From positions 1,240,001 to 1,304,000 of the forward strand of contig CM065883.1 in NCBI GenBank assembly GCA_033439255.1: a DNA stretch of 64,000 bases, written 5' to 3'. The translations under genes and the position numbers were made by a program. The DNA is from Hericium rajendrae (Eukaryota; Basidiomycota; Agaricomycetes; Russulales; Hericiaceae). The notes beneath the pieces were generated by a model that was given only the letters and a program-made list of their open reading frames with translations, made no database searches and was not told the DNA's origin. Positions 1 to 10,487 of the stretch are shown piece after piece (position 1 is the first letter of the stretch; each line of letters starts with the position of its first letter).

Positions 1-288
1 ATAACCGATCAGGAGTTTACCAACACTAAACGCTCCCATACGGCAATGAGCGTGGCCTGGAGTGCTTTGGCATCGAAGGCGAAGGAGCGTGGTGCAGCAG
101 CATACACGCACAAGCACAGCTCAATGTATGGGGAATTGGCTAAAGATGCAGCTTTGTTCCATACGAGTGCTCTTGATAAGGCAAAAGAACTGAAGGTACG
201 TGTACTGCTAGGATTACAATGGATTCGATGACCGATTCCTTATGCATAGGTGAATGAGACCGAAGAGGATTTCAATACTGGTGGATAG
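1..288 (+). CDS. 3' end of an unidentified protein gene (partial)
   Basis: The first bases are already open in frame 1 and read into AWSALASKAKERGAAAY. That exon stops at 195 before a clear donor (GTACGT). A 54-nt intron (196-249, ending TGCATAG) follows, then a terminal exon from 250 to the TAG at 286-288, giving the C-terminus VNETEEDFNTGG. The upstream part lies outside the window. The visible tail of about 77 residues is hydrophilic and rich in Ala, Lys and Thr, with no motif I recognise, so no function is assigned. The donor, the intron length and the in-frame junction support a real gene end. Confidence 0.55.
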
Positions 289-692
289 ATAAGACTTAAG
301 GTGGATTGTGTATGGATAAGATTACATGCCATCGGATTGCTACATGGATGGGATCGGATGGATTGTTTATGGTTTATGTATTTGAGCATGGGATTGAGAT
401 TTGAGGGAAGGATGGGATTGGATTGGATTGAAACCGATATGCTAAGTATGTAGTTAGGATTGACTCAAATTACATCGGATTTGAATGGATTAATCTGATG
501 GTTGTCCTAACCTCATATGCCTGATATTTTTCTGCACAAACTCGGATTGGATTGGATTGGATTCCTATCAGATGGTAGTAGTATCTACATGTATAAGGTA
601 TCAGATTCCATTTCTATGCCCTCTATAACCCCCCTACAACTCATGGGTCAGATCGATCCATAGCCCCTTACAACTTATGGGATGGCTTAATC
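289..692. repeat. GGATT-rich pentamer repeat tract
   Basis: No gene is visible. The stretch is full of the pentamer GGATT: runs of GGATTGGATTGGATTG occur near 415-431 and 544-563, with scattered single units between. A second short repeat lies next to the retrotransposon: CCCCTACAACTCATGGG near 632-648 recurs, slightly changed, as CCCCTTACAACTTATGGG near 664-681. Read from the retrotransposon's own strand the pentamer is AATCC, so the tract sits where a tandem 3' tail of that element would be. It is not the fungal telomere repeat TTAGGG. Confidence 0.6.
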
Positions 693-3600
693 CTATGATA
701 TGCAGCTGGTGTGTTGCCAGTGTGCAAGGCTTGTGCGTATCTTATCGAGGACGGGGCCCCACGGTTGCGCGTTATCCACGTTGTTACCGATCCAGCGTCC
801 CAGGTATCTCGTGGGGTTGCCGTCCCATGCCATATTGATGTCAGCAGCTAGGGTATCGTGGTCGTCTGGGTGGATGCGTCGTGTTGCCAGGATGCGCTCC
901 CGATGCGCCGGGGTGCCGATAGGTATGATTTCCGTTTTGTTAATGTTGAATTTGGCACCTGATGCAGCACACCATTTGTCGAGGATGTCTTTCAGGTCAT
1001 CGTAACGATCATATTCGCTCAGAAAGACGGCAGTGTCGTCAGCGAATAAGCTCACCAGTACTTTTTCGGCGATGCCAGGTATTTGGAAGCCGCGGAGTTT
1101 TGGTGAGGTGCGCAGCATGCAGGCGAGGGGTTCAATGGCAAGATCAAAGAGTAGACACGATAGTGGGTCACCCTGCCGCACACCTCGGGTGACGCGGTAG
1201 GGCTGGCTGAAGAAGCCATTGATAGCGACTTTCGTGTAGGCAGTGTCGTAGAGGGAGCGGACTGTACGGACAAACTCGTCAGGTAGGTTGTACCGCTTGA
1301 GGGTTCGCCACAGATAGTCGTGGTCGATTTTATCGTAGGCCTTTTCTTGATCGAGCGCGATGATGACTCCATTCTCGTCCATGGCTTCAGCAAAGGTGAT
1401 CATTGCTTGGGCGAGGCGCGTTTGGTCAAAAATGGACCGGCCGGGTACAAATCCGGCTTGGTTAGGGTGGATCAGTGGGTGGATGGTGCATGCCAGTTGC
1501 GTCGTGAGGGCTTTAGTGAACAGTTTGTAGTCTGTATTGAGGAGGGTAATCGGTCGGTAATTTGCTATGTCTGATTTATCTTTCTTCTTATAGATAGGAC
1601 ACATCCAGCCCATGCTGAAGTCGGTGCTGTTTGCAATGCCATGGAGCTGGATGTCGTTGAAGACTCGGGTTAGCGTTGGTATGATGTTGAAGGCTGGTGC
1701 GCCTGCTTTCGCGGCTTTCGCACTAATGTCCTGGAGTGTCTTCCAAAGTTCGTATGGGCATCCATCCACTCCTGTCGCAGTGCCGTTCTTTGCGGTACGG
1801 AGGGCTTGTTCCACATCAAGTTCAGTGATGAGTTGATCAAGGTGGGTGTGTGCGTTGTCAGGTAGTGTCTGACTATCAGGGATCGAGTTGAGGACCGCGT
1901 CGCTGTTTTGTAGCACTTCAGCAGGCGTCCGGGATTCGTCTCGGCCCTGGGCTTGCAGGGCATCATGGTACATCCCTGCGAGGGTTGCCATACGTTTAGA
2001 GCATTTCTCGTACTTCGGCGGTGCATCTGGGTTATTCAGGTCACGTATGCGTAGTCGCTTGATGATATCCCGGTGTTTCTTAACTTTGTTGAGGCCAGTC
2101 CAGTATTTATTAATCTCCTCTCCTTGTAGGTGGTATTTCGCTCGTGCGGTATTCCGAGCGTTCGCACGTCGCTTGTTTTCAAGGTGTTGGATTTCAGTTT
2201 TAAGGAACTGCTCTTGCTCGCAGAGGTCATAGCTGGACGAAAAGGCGGGGCGCTCGGTGAGGTCATCGGCATCCTTCTGAAGCTGGTTAATCTTCGTTTG
2301 CATTTTCCCCAGATCCTGGCGGGTGTGGTCCCGTATTGCTTTCTTAAGTTTGTCTTTAAACTTCGCCCAGAGAGTTTGCGGGTTCACGGCGTCGGTGCGG
2401 TGGCCAATGGCATCGTCGAGTTCTTGTGCGAGCAGCAGGCCATGGGCCGCCATTTTTTGCATAAATTTTTCATTGTGGGTGATGTATATTGGCATCGTCC
2501 ATCGTCCTTTGCCGGCCTTAGGGGCATCATGGGGGGCATAGCGAATGGTGACGATGGAGTGGTCCGTGGGTACAGAGGTCAGTCCACTTTCCCATTCAAA
2601 GACATTTTCAGCTTGAGGAGTGGTAGTGTAGATACGGTCTATTCGGGATTTGGCGTAGTTGGAACCATGGTGGCCACGGAAAGTGAAGAGCTTGGTATCT
2701 GGGTGGGTGTGTCGCCACGTGTCCTGAAGGTGGAGGGGCGCTCGAAAGTCGACGAGGGCTTTTGTGGCCGTTTTATCATCGACGTGTGCCGGGGCGCGGT
2801 CAATAGCATCTTCCACAAGATTGAAATCACCCAGCAGAAAATCAGGTCGCGGCAGGGAGGCGGTGGTGCGTGCCGTCTCAATATCAAGCCAGAACTTAGG
2901 GTGTTTCTTCGGGTCATTGGGGGCGTATACATTAAGAATGGAGATACGGCTGGTGTCGTGCCACTGTATGGTAAGTAGTGTGGCACGCCCCAGGACAAGG
3001 TCCGTTATCGTTAGATCGTTGGTGTCGATGATGTCCCTGTTGAGGATGAACGCGATGCCTGCAGAAGCACCCGGGCAGTCTGGGTCAGGTGAGTTGTATA
3101 TAAGGAGTTGCTTCGTGAAAAATTGGCCAATGCTGGCGGCAGCTTCAGTACTTAGATGGGTTTCTTGGATCGCCAGGATGGCGATGCGTTTAGTACGGAT
3201 GACACTTCGGATTTCCATCCATTTAGCCTGGGGCGTGAGGTTAGTCGTGCTCGATGCTCGTCCTTTCATGTTGAGGGTGGCTATTTTAATATTCGCTTTC
3301 GATCGCATTTCAGTGTAGCGGGATGCACATGGCAACGCCCAGGCGTTGGGTTCAATCGGAATGGCTGGTAGTGCCTGAGGACCGTCATGGTGGTGGTCGT
3401 GCGCATCCTCTGAAGGGGTGGGTGAGGCTCGCAGTGGAGCATTGTTGACATTGGGGGCTGCAGGTGCAGCGCCGCCACCGTACTCGCCGTTCCCGTCATC
3501 CGGAGGTGTCCTGGCAGCAGGAGGGACACTTCCTCGGGGGACGGCGAGGCGCGCACCAGGAGACAACATACGACCAGGAGAGGGGAGATTTAATTGAGTA

Positions 3601-3725
3601 TTGGCGGTCGGCCTACCATCTCCACATACGACCATACGCGGAGAGGAGTGACAACCGGTCACTGCGGTGGGACATATGTCAGGGCAGCTGACCCGCGGCT
3701 CCTCGGGGAGCAGTGGTATAGCCAT
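693..3725 (-). CDS. LINE ORF2: endonuclease-reverse transcriptase
   Basis: Open frame of 1010 codons. Order of parts: a Pro-rich N-terminus (about residues 1-140); an exonuclease-endonuclease-phosphatase domain (about 145-400) with TLNMKG, the catalytic Glu in IQETHL, LGDFN, SRIDRIY and the catalytic His in TDHSIV; a Lys/Gln-rich helical linker; then reverse transcriptase (about 690-960) with NYRPITLLN, ALDQEKAYDKIDH, GVRQGDPLS and the active site FADD. The endonuclease would nick the target and RT would copy the RNA onto it. The frame ends at a TAG shortly after the YLG motif beyond the RT palm, so most of the thumb and any C-terminal zinc finger or RNase H are missing. The start is the first ATG of the frame and is not otherwise supported. 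Confidence 0.9.
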   Translation of the reverse strand: MAIPLLPEEPRVSCPDICPTAVTGCHSSPRMVVCGDGRPTANTQLNLPSPGRMLSPGARLAVPRGSVPPAARTPPDDGNGEYGGGAAPAAPNVNNAPLRASPTPSEDAHDHHHDGPQALPAIPIEPNAWALPCASRYTEMRSKANIKIATLNMKGRASSTTNLTPQAKWMEIRSVIRTKRIAILAIQETHLSTEAAASIGQFFTKQLLIYNSPDPDCPGASAGIAFILNRDIIDTNDLTITDLVLGRATLLTIQWHDTSRISILNVYAPNDPKKHPKFWLDIETARTTASLPRPDFLLGDFNLVEDAIDRAPAHVDDKTATKALVDFRAPLHLQDTWRHTHPDTKLFTFRGHHGSNYAKSRIDRIYTTTPQAENVFEWESGLTSVPTDHSIVTIRYAPHDAPKAGKGRWTMPIYITHNEKFMQKMAAHGLLLAQELDDAIGHRTDAVNPQTLWAKFKDKLKKAIRDHTRQDLGKMQTKINQLQKDADDLTERPAFSSSYDLCEQEQFLKTEIQHLENKRRANARNTARAKYHLQGEEINKYWTGLNKVKKHRDIIKRLRIRDLNNPDAPPKYEKCSKRMATLAGMYHDALQAQGRDESRTPAEVLQNSDAVLNSIPDSQTLPDNAHTHLDQLITELDVEQALRTAKNGTATGVDGCPYELWKTLQDISAKAAKAGAPAFNIIPTLTRVFNDIQLHGIANSTDFSMGWMCPIYKKKDKSDIANYRPITLLNTDYKLFTKALTTQLACTIHPLIHPNQAGFVPGRSIFDQTRLAQAMITFAEAMDENGVIIALDQEKAYDKIDHDYLWRTLKRYNLPDEFVRTVRSLYDTAYTKVAINGFFSQPYRVTRGVRQGDPLSCLLFDLAIEPLACMLRTSPKLRGFQIPGIAEKVLVSLFADDTAVFLSEYDRYDDLKDILDKWCAASGAKFNINKTEIIPIGTPAHRERILATRRIHPDDHDTLAADINMAWDGNPTRYLGRWIGNNVDNAQPWGPVLDKIRTSLAHWQHTSCIS

Positions 3726-4186
3726 CAGGACTTCAGCTTCTCAGCATGGCGAGTCCCTGGCCTAAATAGGCCTCCGTTCAGCACTTTGCTAGGCAGCGAG
3801 TCACCGGGAGCTTTCCTGTCCCGCACGCGGTCAGTATATTTGGGCTCACGGTGGGATTTTTAGAAGAGTCCGGCATGTCCTCACATGCATGCCGACAATC
3901 GCGTCGTCACCTGGTGTCGTCCGAGCGACATGAGGTGGTGTTTAGAAGGTGGCAGATTTGGCCATAAGGGTAGGAGGTCACAGCGACAAGTGCAATTTTG
4001 GCCGAGTCGGGTACATGCAGAGACACAGTCAGGACAGTGTAGCTTATGAAGGTATTTTATAGAGGGTTAAAGAGGGCATATGCAGGCTGGGTTTTTGTAA
4101 AAGTATAGTAGGGGCACGGTACTTGCGTCCGCGGTCAACCCTTTCATCGGCTTACGTGGGCGCGTGTGGTCTGGGAGCGCAGGACA
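3726..4186. other. Spacer between LINE ORF1 and ORF2
   Basis: This stretch separates the ORF1 stop from the first ATG of ORF2. I see no third gene in it. ORF2 may be translated by reinitiation or from an upstream non-ATG start, but the sequence does not decide this. Confidence 0.4.
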
Positions 4187-6152
4187 TTAGAAGCCGCATC
4201 CGTGGCCATGCCCTCTAGTGCCGCGGGAGGTGCCTCTCCCTCCACGGCTGCCGCCGAAGCCACCTCGGGGGATGTCACGTTGGGGGCCGTTCCAGCCAGG
4301 GACGTCGGGGAAGGGACAAAGCCCACGCGGGTGGTCTGCGCCATGGCAGAGCGAGCACATCATGTTGTCCTGCTGGACACCTGTGCCATGGAGGTTGGAG
4401 GTGTAGTCGAGGGACTGGAAGTGGCGGCGGAGGGCATACCAGTGCGCTTCGTCCTCAAGGATGGTGGGGTCCGCGTAGAGGTTGAAACGGGGGAGAGTAT
4501 GGCCACCCGGAGCACGATACTCGACACGTTCAACGCGGAGGGAGTCAATGAAATCTTGGACGTCGCCAAGTAGGAGGTAACTGGAGTCCTCGCGGAAATG
4601 TTCGGCGAGCGCGAAAATACCGTTGCCGCTGTCGAGGTCAAGCCAGCGTGAGTGGACGAGCTCACGGACCGCATCCTCGGTCGGTGTCGTGAAGCCGCCG
4701 AGCGTGAAGAGAAAGTGGGGGATGGCTTGGTCCAGCGTCATGGTCTGGAAGGTCATGGCAGTTGACGACCAGACTGTCCGCGCTAGCATTGCACGTGCAA
4801 CCGATTCAGGAATATTGAAGATGAGGTACGCGTTGGGTATGTCGTGCGGCGCTGTGTTCTCCGTAATTGGGGCCGCCGACACGGGGGGTGCAACTTGAGC
4901 TCCTGGGAATTGGGTGACCTCCTCCACGGCGCGGCGTATGAGGGAGCCGTGCATGGGATGCGCGATAGCGCCTTTCGGAAGATCGAAGGGGCGGACGAGG
5001 ACCTTTGCGCCCGGGATCTTCTCCCATTCGCTTATCTGCGAGGCTGCGAGGAGTGCGAGCGCTGCGAAAGGGTTGGAGTCGTGGATGTCCGGGAACGGCG
5101 GTGCCGTGTACTTAGCGGCGACCACCGGGGCATTGGCAAGGACCTGTGGGGCAGGAGCTTGGGCGTTCGCAAGGGCCCAGCGCGCCGCTAGGCCAGTGAT
5201 GGGGCAAGGCGGGGTGATACCCGGGTGCGTGGGCGCGGGGCGCGGTTGTGGTGCTGGCGCGAGGTTCCATGGGGCGGCGGCCGGGTGGTGGACTGGTGCC
5301 GGAGGCGGGGCATGAACAGGGGCGGGAGGCGGCATGTCTGCACGTTCCATGAGGGAGAGGGGTCGGCACTTCGGTGAAGGCAGGAAGAAAGGGTTCTCGT
5401 CGGGGTCGCTGGGATGAGGGGCGACGAGGGCCACTTGACCCGGGCCTGATAGGCCAACGCCAAGGGCATGGTCGAGGTAGGGGGTAGAGGTCGCCGGTTG
5501 GTCTTCGTACCGCGCTCGGTCGGCGAGAACGAAAGCGGGCGCCCCAGGTGCCCAGGCGCGGGTTGACTGGCCATCGATCATGAGCCCAGGGGTGTTCGGG
5601 GCAGGCTGCTCGTTCGGGATGGGGTTGTTCAGGGACTGACCCTGCGCGGGGGATGCCAGTGCGTCGTATGGGTTGACCGAAGCTATTGCCATCGGGGGGG
5701 GGGCCTTGGTAGGGCAGAAGACGTGGGCGTCAGCCGCGATGGTGTCGTCCGCCATGAGCGTGTCCTGCTCAAGAGGGCGGTGGTCCGACAGTTCCGTGGC
5801 CTCAGACAGAAGACCAGGCACAGGCGGAGGGTCGCTCGACGCGGATTCCTTGTCGGCCGCGCACAGCTTGGCGATACGCTCACTTTTGCGGCCGGCGCCA
5901 GGAGTCATGGCTAGGGGTGCGGGGTGAGTGATCGTGTACATGGTGGTAGTATGGAGGCATACCGATCTCCTGCGGGTCCTTTGCAGCCTGTCTGGCAGCA
6001 GCGCCTCCTTCGGCCGGGCCGGCTGCGAGGTTCCTGCGGGCGAGGAGCGAGGTCTTCGGCTGGGGGTCTTTGAGGGTGGAGGCGTAGGAAGCCGGCGCCA
6101 GCTCGGTGGGAGCGGCGGCAGACTGGGTAGTAGCTGTAGGGTTGGTAGACAT
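4187..6152 (-). CDS. LINE ORF1: zinc-knuckle nucleic-acid-binding protein
   Basis: The main frame (4187-5941) is Pro/Ala-rich and carries one CCHC knuckle, CX2CX4HX4C (CSLCHGADHPRGLC), near its C-terminus, then a Gly/Arg-rich tail. This matches ORF1 proteins that bind the element's RNA. A good N-terminal extension starts at the ATG at 6152 (MSTNPTATTQ) but lies in another frame. The two join in frame if 5911-5962 is removed as a 52-nt intron (GTATGC...CCCCTAG, with CTCAC as a possible branch site), giving about 637 residues. The alternative is initiation at 5941 without splicing. An intron in a retroelement ORF would be unusual, so the zinc-knuckle part is firm and the N-terminus is not. Confidence 0.75.
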
Positions 6153-8535
6153 AGTGTGCGTTCCGGTAGTGGACGGATTTTCTCGTAGGCAATTCCCAGC
6201 TTTTATACTGGGGGTTTGACGGGGGAGAGGATGAGCCGGGAGGGGCGAAAGTAATCAGATGGGTAGGGGGGACACGGGCTCACACGTTAGGGCAGCGGTG
6301 GGCGCTTCGGTGGTGAATTAGGTCGGGGGGTGACGTTCAGTTTCGTTGATAGCGCACAAGCAGCGGCGAAGGGTGGATGAGGAGAGCGGGGTGCACATAG
6401 GCACAGGATATGTCTGCGAGTGGGGAGTGGGGGACGCCAGCGGTGACGATGTTTCGCGGCATTGTTGCTGGGAGGGGGTTGGTGGTGGGCGGCGACAGTA
6501 CACGCAGCGTGATGCGGGGGGATCAGGAGGGGTCAGGGCAGTTGAGCGGGCAAAGTCGTCGTGATTGTTGGGCGGGGAAAGTCATCGTGTGGGCTAAAGA
6601 GAGGGCTGCGGGTGTTTGGCTATTCGTTCATCGTGTGGCGGCCACGTGGTGCATTCGTTGTTTATCAGTATCGATCGTTGATTGATGGATGTCTGTGGGC
6701 GCCTGTATGGCGGGCGGCTAATGCATCGCGCGGAACGGCATCTATTCTTGCCGAGCTTGGGCCGGATTGGCAGTTGTTGGCCTGCAGTGGTGCAGCCAAG
6801 GAGGGTCCAGGCATGTTGGGGTAGGGGGAGGATGTGTGGCGTCGGCAGGGCGGACTTGGGCGGAGTTTGAGAGGTGAGTAGTACTTCAGGAGGGAGGGGT
6901 GGGCGCTTGATAGACACATTTCCATTCTGCTGCGCATTCAAGGTGGTACAGGATGAAGTACAATCTACCAGCCATTCATTACGACGAAGTCACTATTAAC
7001 TTCCCCCCTCATTCACATGCTTATTATTTATCTCTCAGCAGTGGTCGGTGCAATGGGATCGTGGAGGTCAGTGGTCACAAGCAGAGATTTTTGATGACTT
7101 GGGTAGACGTGGAGGAGCGGGAGGTGTTTTCTGGGCAGGGGGAGGATCTTGTGGTGATCGCACCTGGGAACGAGCTCGTGAACGTTGGGGTGGGGATATG
7201 CTGGGAGGTCAAGGGAGGGGAGGAGGAGATGTCGCTGGAGTGGGAGCTTACCACCGGTGTGGTTGTGGCAGAGGTGGAGCGGGTTGCATTGGCAGAGGTC
7301 GGATCATACTCGAGGTTCAAGGTCCAGGTCGATGGATGCAGGACTAGCATGGGTCGTCAACGTTTCCTCTGGTGCCCGACGGTCTGGGCTTACATTGGGT
7401 TCCCGCCACTGCCATCACTGGCTTTCATGGAAGCGGGAGGGCTCAGCGAGGCGGCGGCGTCGCGATGGTCCGAGGATACAGTGAGGGGCGTGATGGGGCT
7501 GGCTGGGCGCTCGGAGCACGGAGGTCAGGCTTTGGAGGTAGCGGGCTTCGGGGAGTGGGCAATGAAGGGGAGGGCCGCACGGGCCGCGGCGGGTGTCATG
7601 CATGCGTGGTGGCGTTTGATAGGTGTATTCTCGGGTTAGTGGTATAATGGGATTTCTGCCAGTTCATCCGCGGAGTGGCGTGGCTCGGCGTTTTTAGGCG
7701 GTTGTTCGAGTGTTACCGATGCCGGCCATCGGGTACTATCGGAGGGTGGGGTGGGTCGGGGCGCCGGTAGCGTGGCAGCGGGTCGTTGGCGTCGTCGTTG
7801 GGCGTCAGCGGCGGCTGTGGGGGCGCTACCATTCATCGGGGTGGCGGGCGGTGTCAAGTCACGGTTGCAGTACTGAGGTGGGGTGGGTGAGATGATTCGG
7901 AGCAGTTGTGCTTCATGTATAGTCGGTTCTGGCTGCGTCTTCGCAGTGGGGTCAGATTCTGTTTGAAAAATTTCTTATTGTGTTCTACGGGACAGAGTAG
8001 GGTACATTGCATGCTGATCGTGGGGGGTAGTCATGGGTGCAGGCTACAGGGTAGGCTGTAGAGTGGGGGAATCTGGGTGGGGTGTTTCAAGGGTCCGGGT
8101 GGTGGCGCATCATGGGCGTCCTCGGTCGTCTCAGTTAGCGGCCGTGCGCAGATAGGTCATATCTTAGGTTCGGGGTGGCCAGGTGGTAGTCTGAGGGGTT
8201 ACTAGGGCCGCCAGCAGCGACTTTGCGCTCGGTACGGTCGTTGTTTCCCCATCCTTGCCCAGCTTTTCAGCGTGGGAAACTCAACCATGGTGGTGGTACG
8301 AGATCAAGGAGCCCCCAGCGCTTGCTTTCCTTCCACTGACAACTACATAGCCTTATTCTTATTCATCTCGTTTCTTCTTCACTCGGAGTCGCTTGCAGCT
8401 TTGCGACGCAGCTCGGCGGTGCACGTTCTACCTTGAATGGTATCATTGGTTCGCTGTTCTTATACCAGGCCGGATGCTGTAAATCCTCCCTCTTCCAACT
8501 CATACCGACCCCTTGCGGTTCGATGATGTTCAACC
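6153..8535. other. G-rich DNA without a supportable gene; possible LINE 5' region
   Basis: The plus strand is strongly G-rich and T/G-biased through about 8200. Open frames occur on both strands (the longest, 6953-7639 on plus, has 228 codons), but their products look like shadows of C-rich DNA and show no domain. The composition resembles the adjoining LINE ORF1, so this may be the element's 5' untranslated region or an older, decayed extension. No terminal repeat or target duplication was seen. Confidence 0.4.
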
Positions 8536-8682
8536 ATGCAGCGGTTCTCCAACATCTCGACGAGTCGGCTCGTCCGCCTGTCCCTTCTCCGCCGGTGAAA
8601 AGTCGGATACCGTCCAGTCTATGCCTCCCACCAAGTTTACCTTCCACTGGTTCGTCCGCGTCTTCTGTTTCTGTCCTTGGTA

Positions 8683-10010
8683 CCTATGCGATCCCAAGCT
8701 TTTCTCCAGCGTGAGGCAGAGTATTTTGCCCCCAAGGCCATCATCAAACAGCTCAGACGTAGTCCATCGCCTCCGAATCCAGAAGACATACACGATGCAC
8801 TGGAAAGCCCCCTTGTCGAATCCATAGCATCTGGCAGTGCTCCGACGTCGCCTATCGTCAGTCATACCCCTTCAGTGCCAGCCGTGAAACTGCAACAGCC
8901 AAAAGCAAAGCAGCCTTGGAAGGAACCGGAGGTAGATAATCTTCATATGGAAGCCCGTCAGCCTCTCATGTCCTTTCTATATCAAGCCGTACGAAATCCT
9001 GCGTGCAGTTGAGAGCAAGGACATTATGTACCTCATGGAAATCCGAGATAGGGCCTTTCATGTGAGTACTTTCATGTTATTCAGAGTATACAACTGAAAG
9101 GGAGATGCAGCTGCTGATTCGGCGTTCGGGGGGCGTTACACCCCTTCTGCATGCGATGAGGATCGGTAAAACTCATCGAGACGTAGCTATCATCTTAGTT
9201 GGCGCATTTTCCCGTTACGTGAACCATCTGGAAGACGCGGATATGGGTCGTACGCAGACCAAGGTGATTCTCAAGGCTCTACGTAAGCAAATGTCCGGTC
9301 GCTTCAGTTTCTATCATTAATCCTCTTTCAGGCGCGAACCTGAAGCTTGCGATTGACTATGGCCTGCAGAGCTCACAAAGCGATCTCATTGCTTCGTTCC
9401 TACAGACTCTTGTGATGAGCGAGGGTGAAAAATGGGTATCTGCGCAGGTGTCAAATGTCAGCCTCGCGCTTCGTGCCGGAACGGCTGGACATCCAGTGCA
9501 AACTGCCCAGACCGCCGTGCGCAGTTTTGCCACTAAGGAGCTGGGCAAAGCCCGCGCGATCGCTACTTTGGAGGACTAGTGAGTCCCCAGTTCGGTGTTT
9601 ATGGATGAACGCGGAACTTACGACGGGTCTTGTTTTTCAGCGTTGCTAATGCCACGGGCGATTTGCTTATGATGGCAGCCTGGTCCGCCGCGCGGGAGTC
9701 AGTTGATGGAGAGCCAATTCCGGTGAGTGGTTTGCAGACTACGTGACTAGTCTCACCACCCTAAAGCAACGATTTTCGACAGCCATGGTATTTTGCCCGT
9801 GATGACAGGGTTTACAAGACCTTTGTCGAGCGCACGGATACGCACAGAGTCACTATCCATCAAAGCCTGACCAAACGACTGAGATGGCAAATCAGAGTCC
9901 TCAGGACGGTCTTGGAAGGTCGAACTACTACCTGGAGGGTGTGTGAAGCTCTTTTTCATGCTCAGGCGCATAATATAAACCAATACTACAGAGCAAAGTT
10001 GATACCCTGA
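8683..10010 (+). CDS. Conserved-looking protein of unknown function
   Basis: Six exons join cleanly: 8683-8931, 8987-9061, 9111-9282, 9332-9578, 9641-9722 and 9783-10010 (introns of 49-62 nt, GT-AG). The roughly 350-residue product has a Pro/Ser linker, then helical segments with LLIRRSGGVTPLLHAMRIG, GLQSSQSDLIASFLQTLVM and AAWSAARESVDGEPIPPWYF. I do not recognise the family. The N-terminus is uncertain: the ATG at 8683 is used here. An Arg/Ser-rich mitochondrial-like leader (MQRFSNISTSRLVRLSLLRR, 8536-8595) lies in the same frame upstream but is cut off by a stop at 8596, and no intron joins the two in frame. A lost base or an unseen exon could explain this. Confidence 0.7.
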
Positions 10011-10487
10011 TGGAAGAATTTGATCAAGGCGAGGGCGTGTAAACATTGTATGACCATCATATTTGGGGCCAACGGACTGGTGCGCATGTTCTCGTGTATC
10101 ATAAGTAATCATTGTGTACTATATTCAGCCCATGTCATGGGTTTGACCACAGCAGTCATCATAGCAGCGAGCATCCATCCGCCTTCCATTTTCACTTCTC
10201 CCTTTCTTGCTCGTATAAGGTGCCATCCGGGTTCTAGATCTCAGCCCGCGTTTAGGCGTATTATCGAGCATATATTGATTTACCAATCCATCCGTATACC
10301 ACTCTTGACCTCGTTGCGTGCCTTCATTGGCTTTCCACGCGTGACGAGCGATTGACGTGACGGTGGAGTTCAGGCCCCTTCGGGCTACAGCTAATGTAAT
10401 ATTTCTGATCAACTTATTTGTATACCTCTGCTTTGAAGAATATATAAAATCCATTGTCCACAGTACACCATGTAGCATGACTAGTAA
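10011..10487. other. Convergent 3' intergenic region
   Basis: This stretch lies between the stop codons of two genes facing each other. It holds only short overlapping frames. I see no gene, repeat or RNA in it. Confidence 0.4.

Larger units (their letters stand above)
693..6152 (-). mobile_element. Non-LTR (LINE) retrotransposon, two ORFs, 3'-shortened
   Basis: Two coding regions on the minus strand have the classic LINE order: ORF1 with a CCHC zinc knuckle (4187-6152), then ORF2 with an APE-type endonuclease followed by reverse transcriptase (693-3725). Both are open over long distances and keep their catalytic motifs, so the insertion is probably recent. ORF2 stops soon after the RT core, earlier than full-length fungal elements of this kind, so the copy may not be autonomous. 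The true ends were not found. The 5' side may extend into the G-rich DNA beyond 6152, and the 3' side runs into GGATT repeats. No target-site duplication could be identified. Confidence 0.85.

Noticed and set aside
400-565. GGATT repeats as a telomere or centromere
   Set aside because: The unit is not TTAGGG, the runs are short and interrupted, and genes lie on both sides.
6953-7639. 228-codon plus-strand open frame in the G-rich region
   Set aside because: Its Val/Gly/Glu/Trp-rich product is what GTG/GAG/GGG-biased DNA gives in any frame. No domain, and no splice or promoter context.
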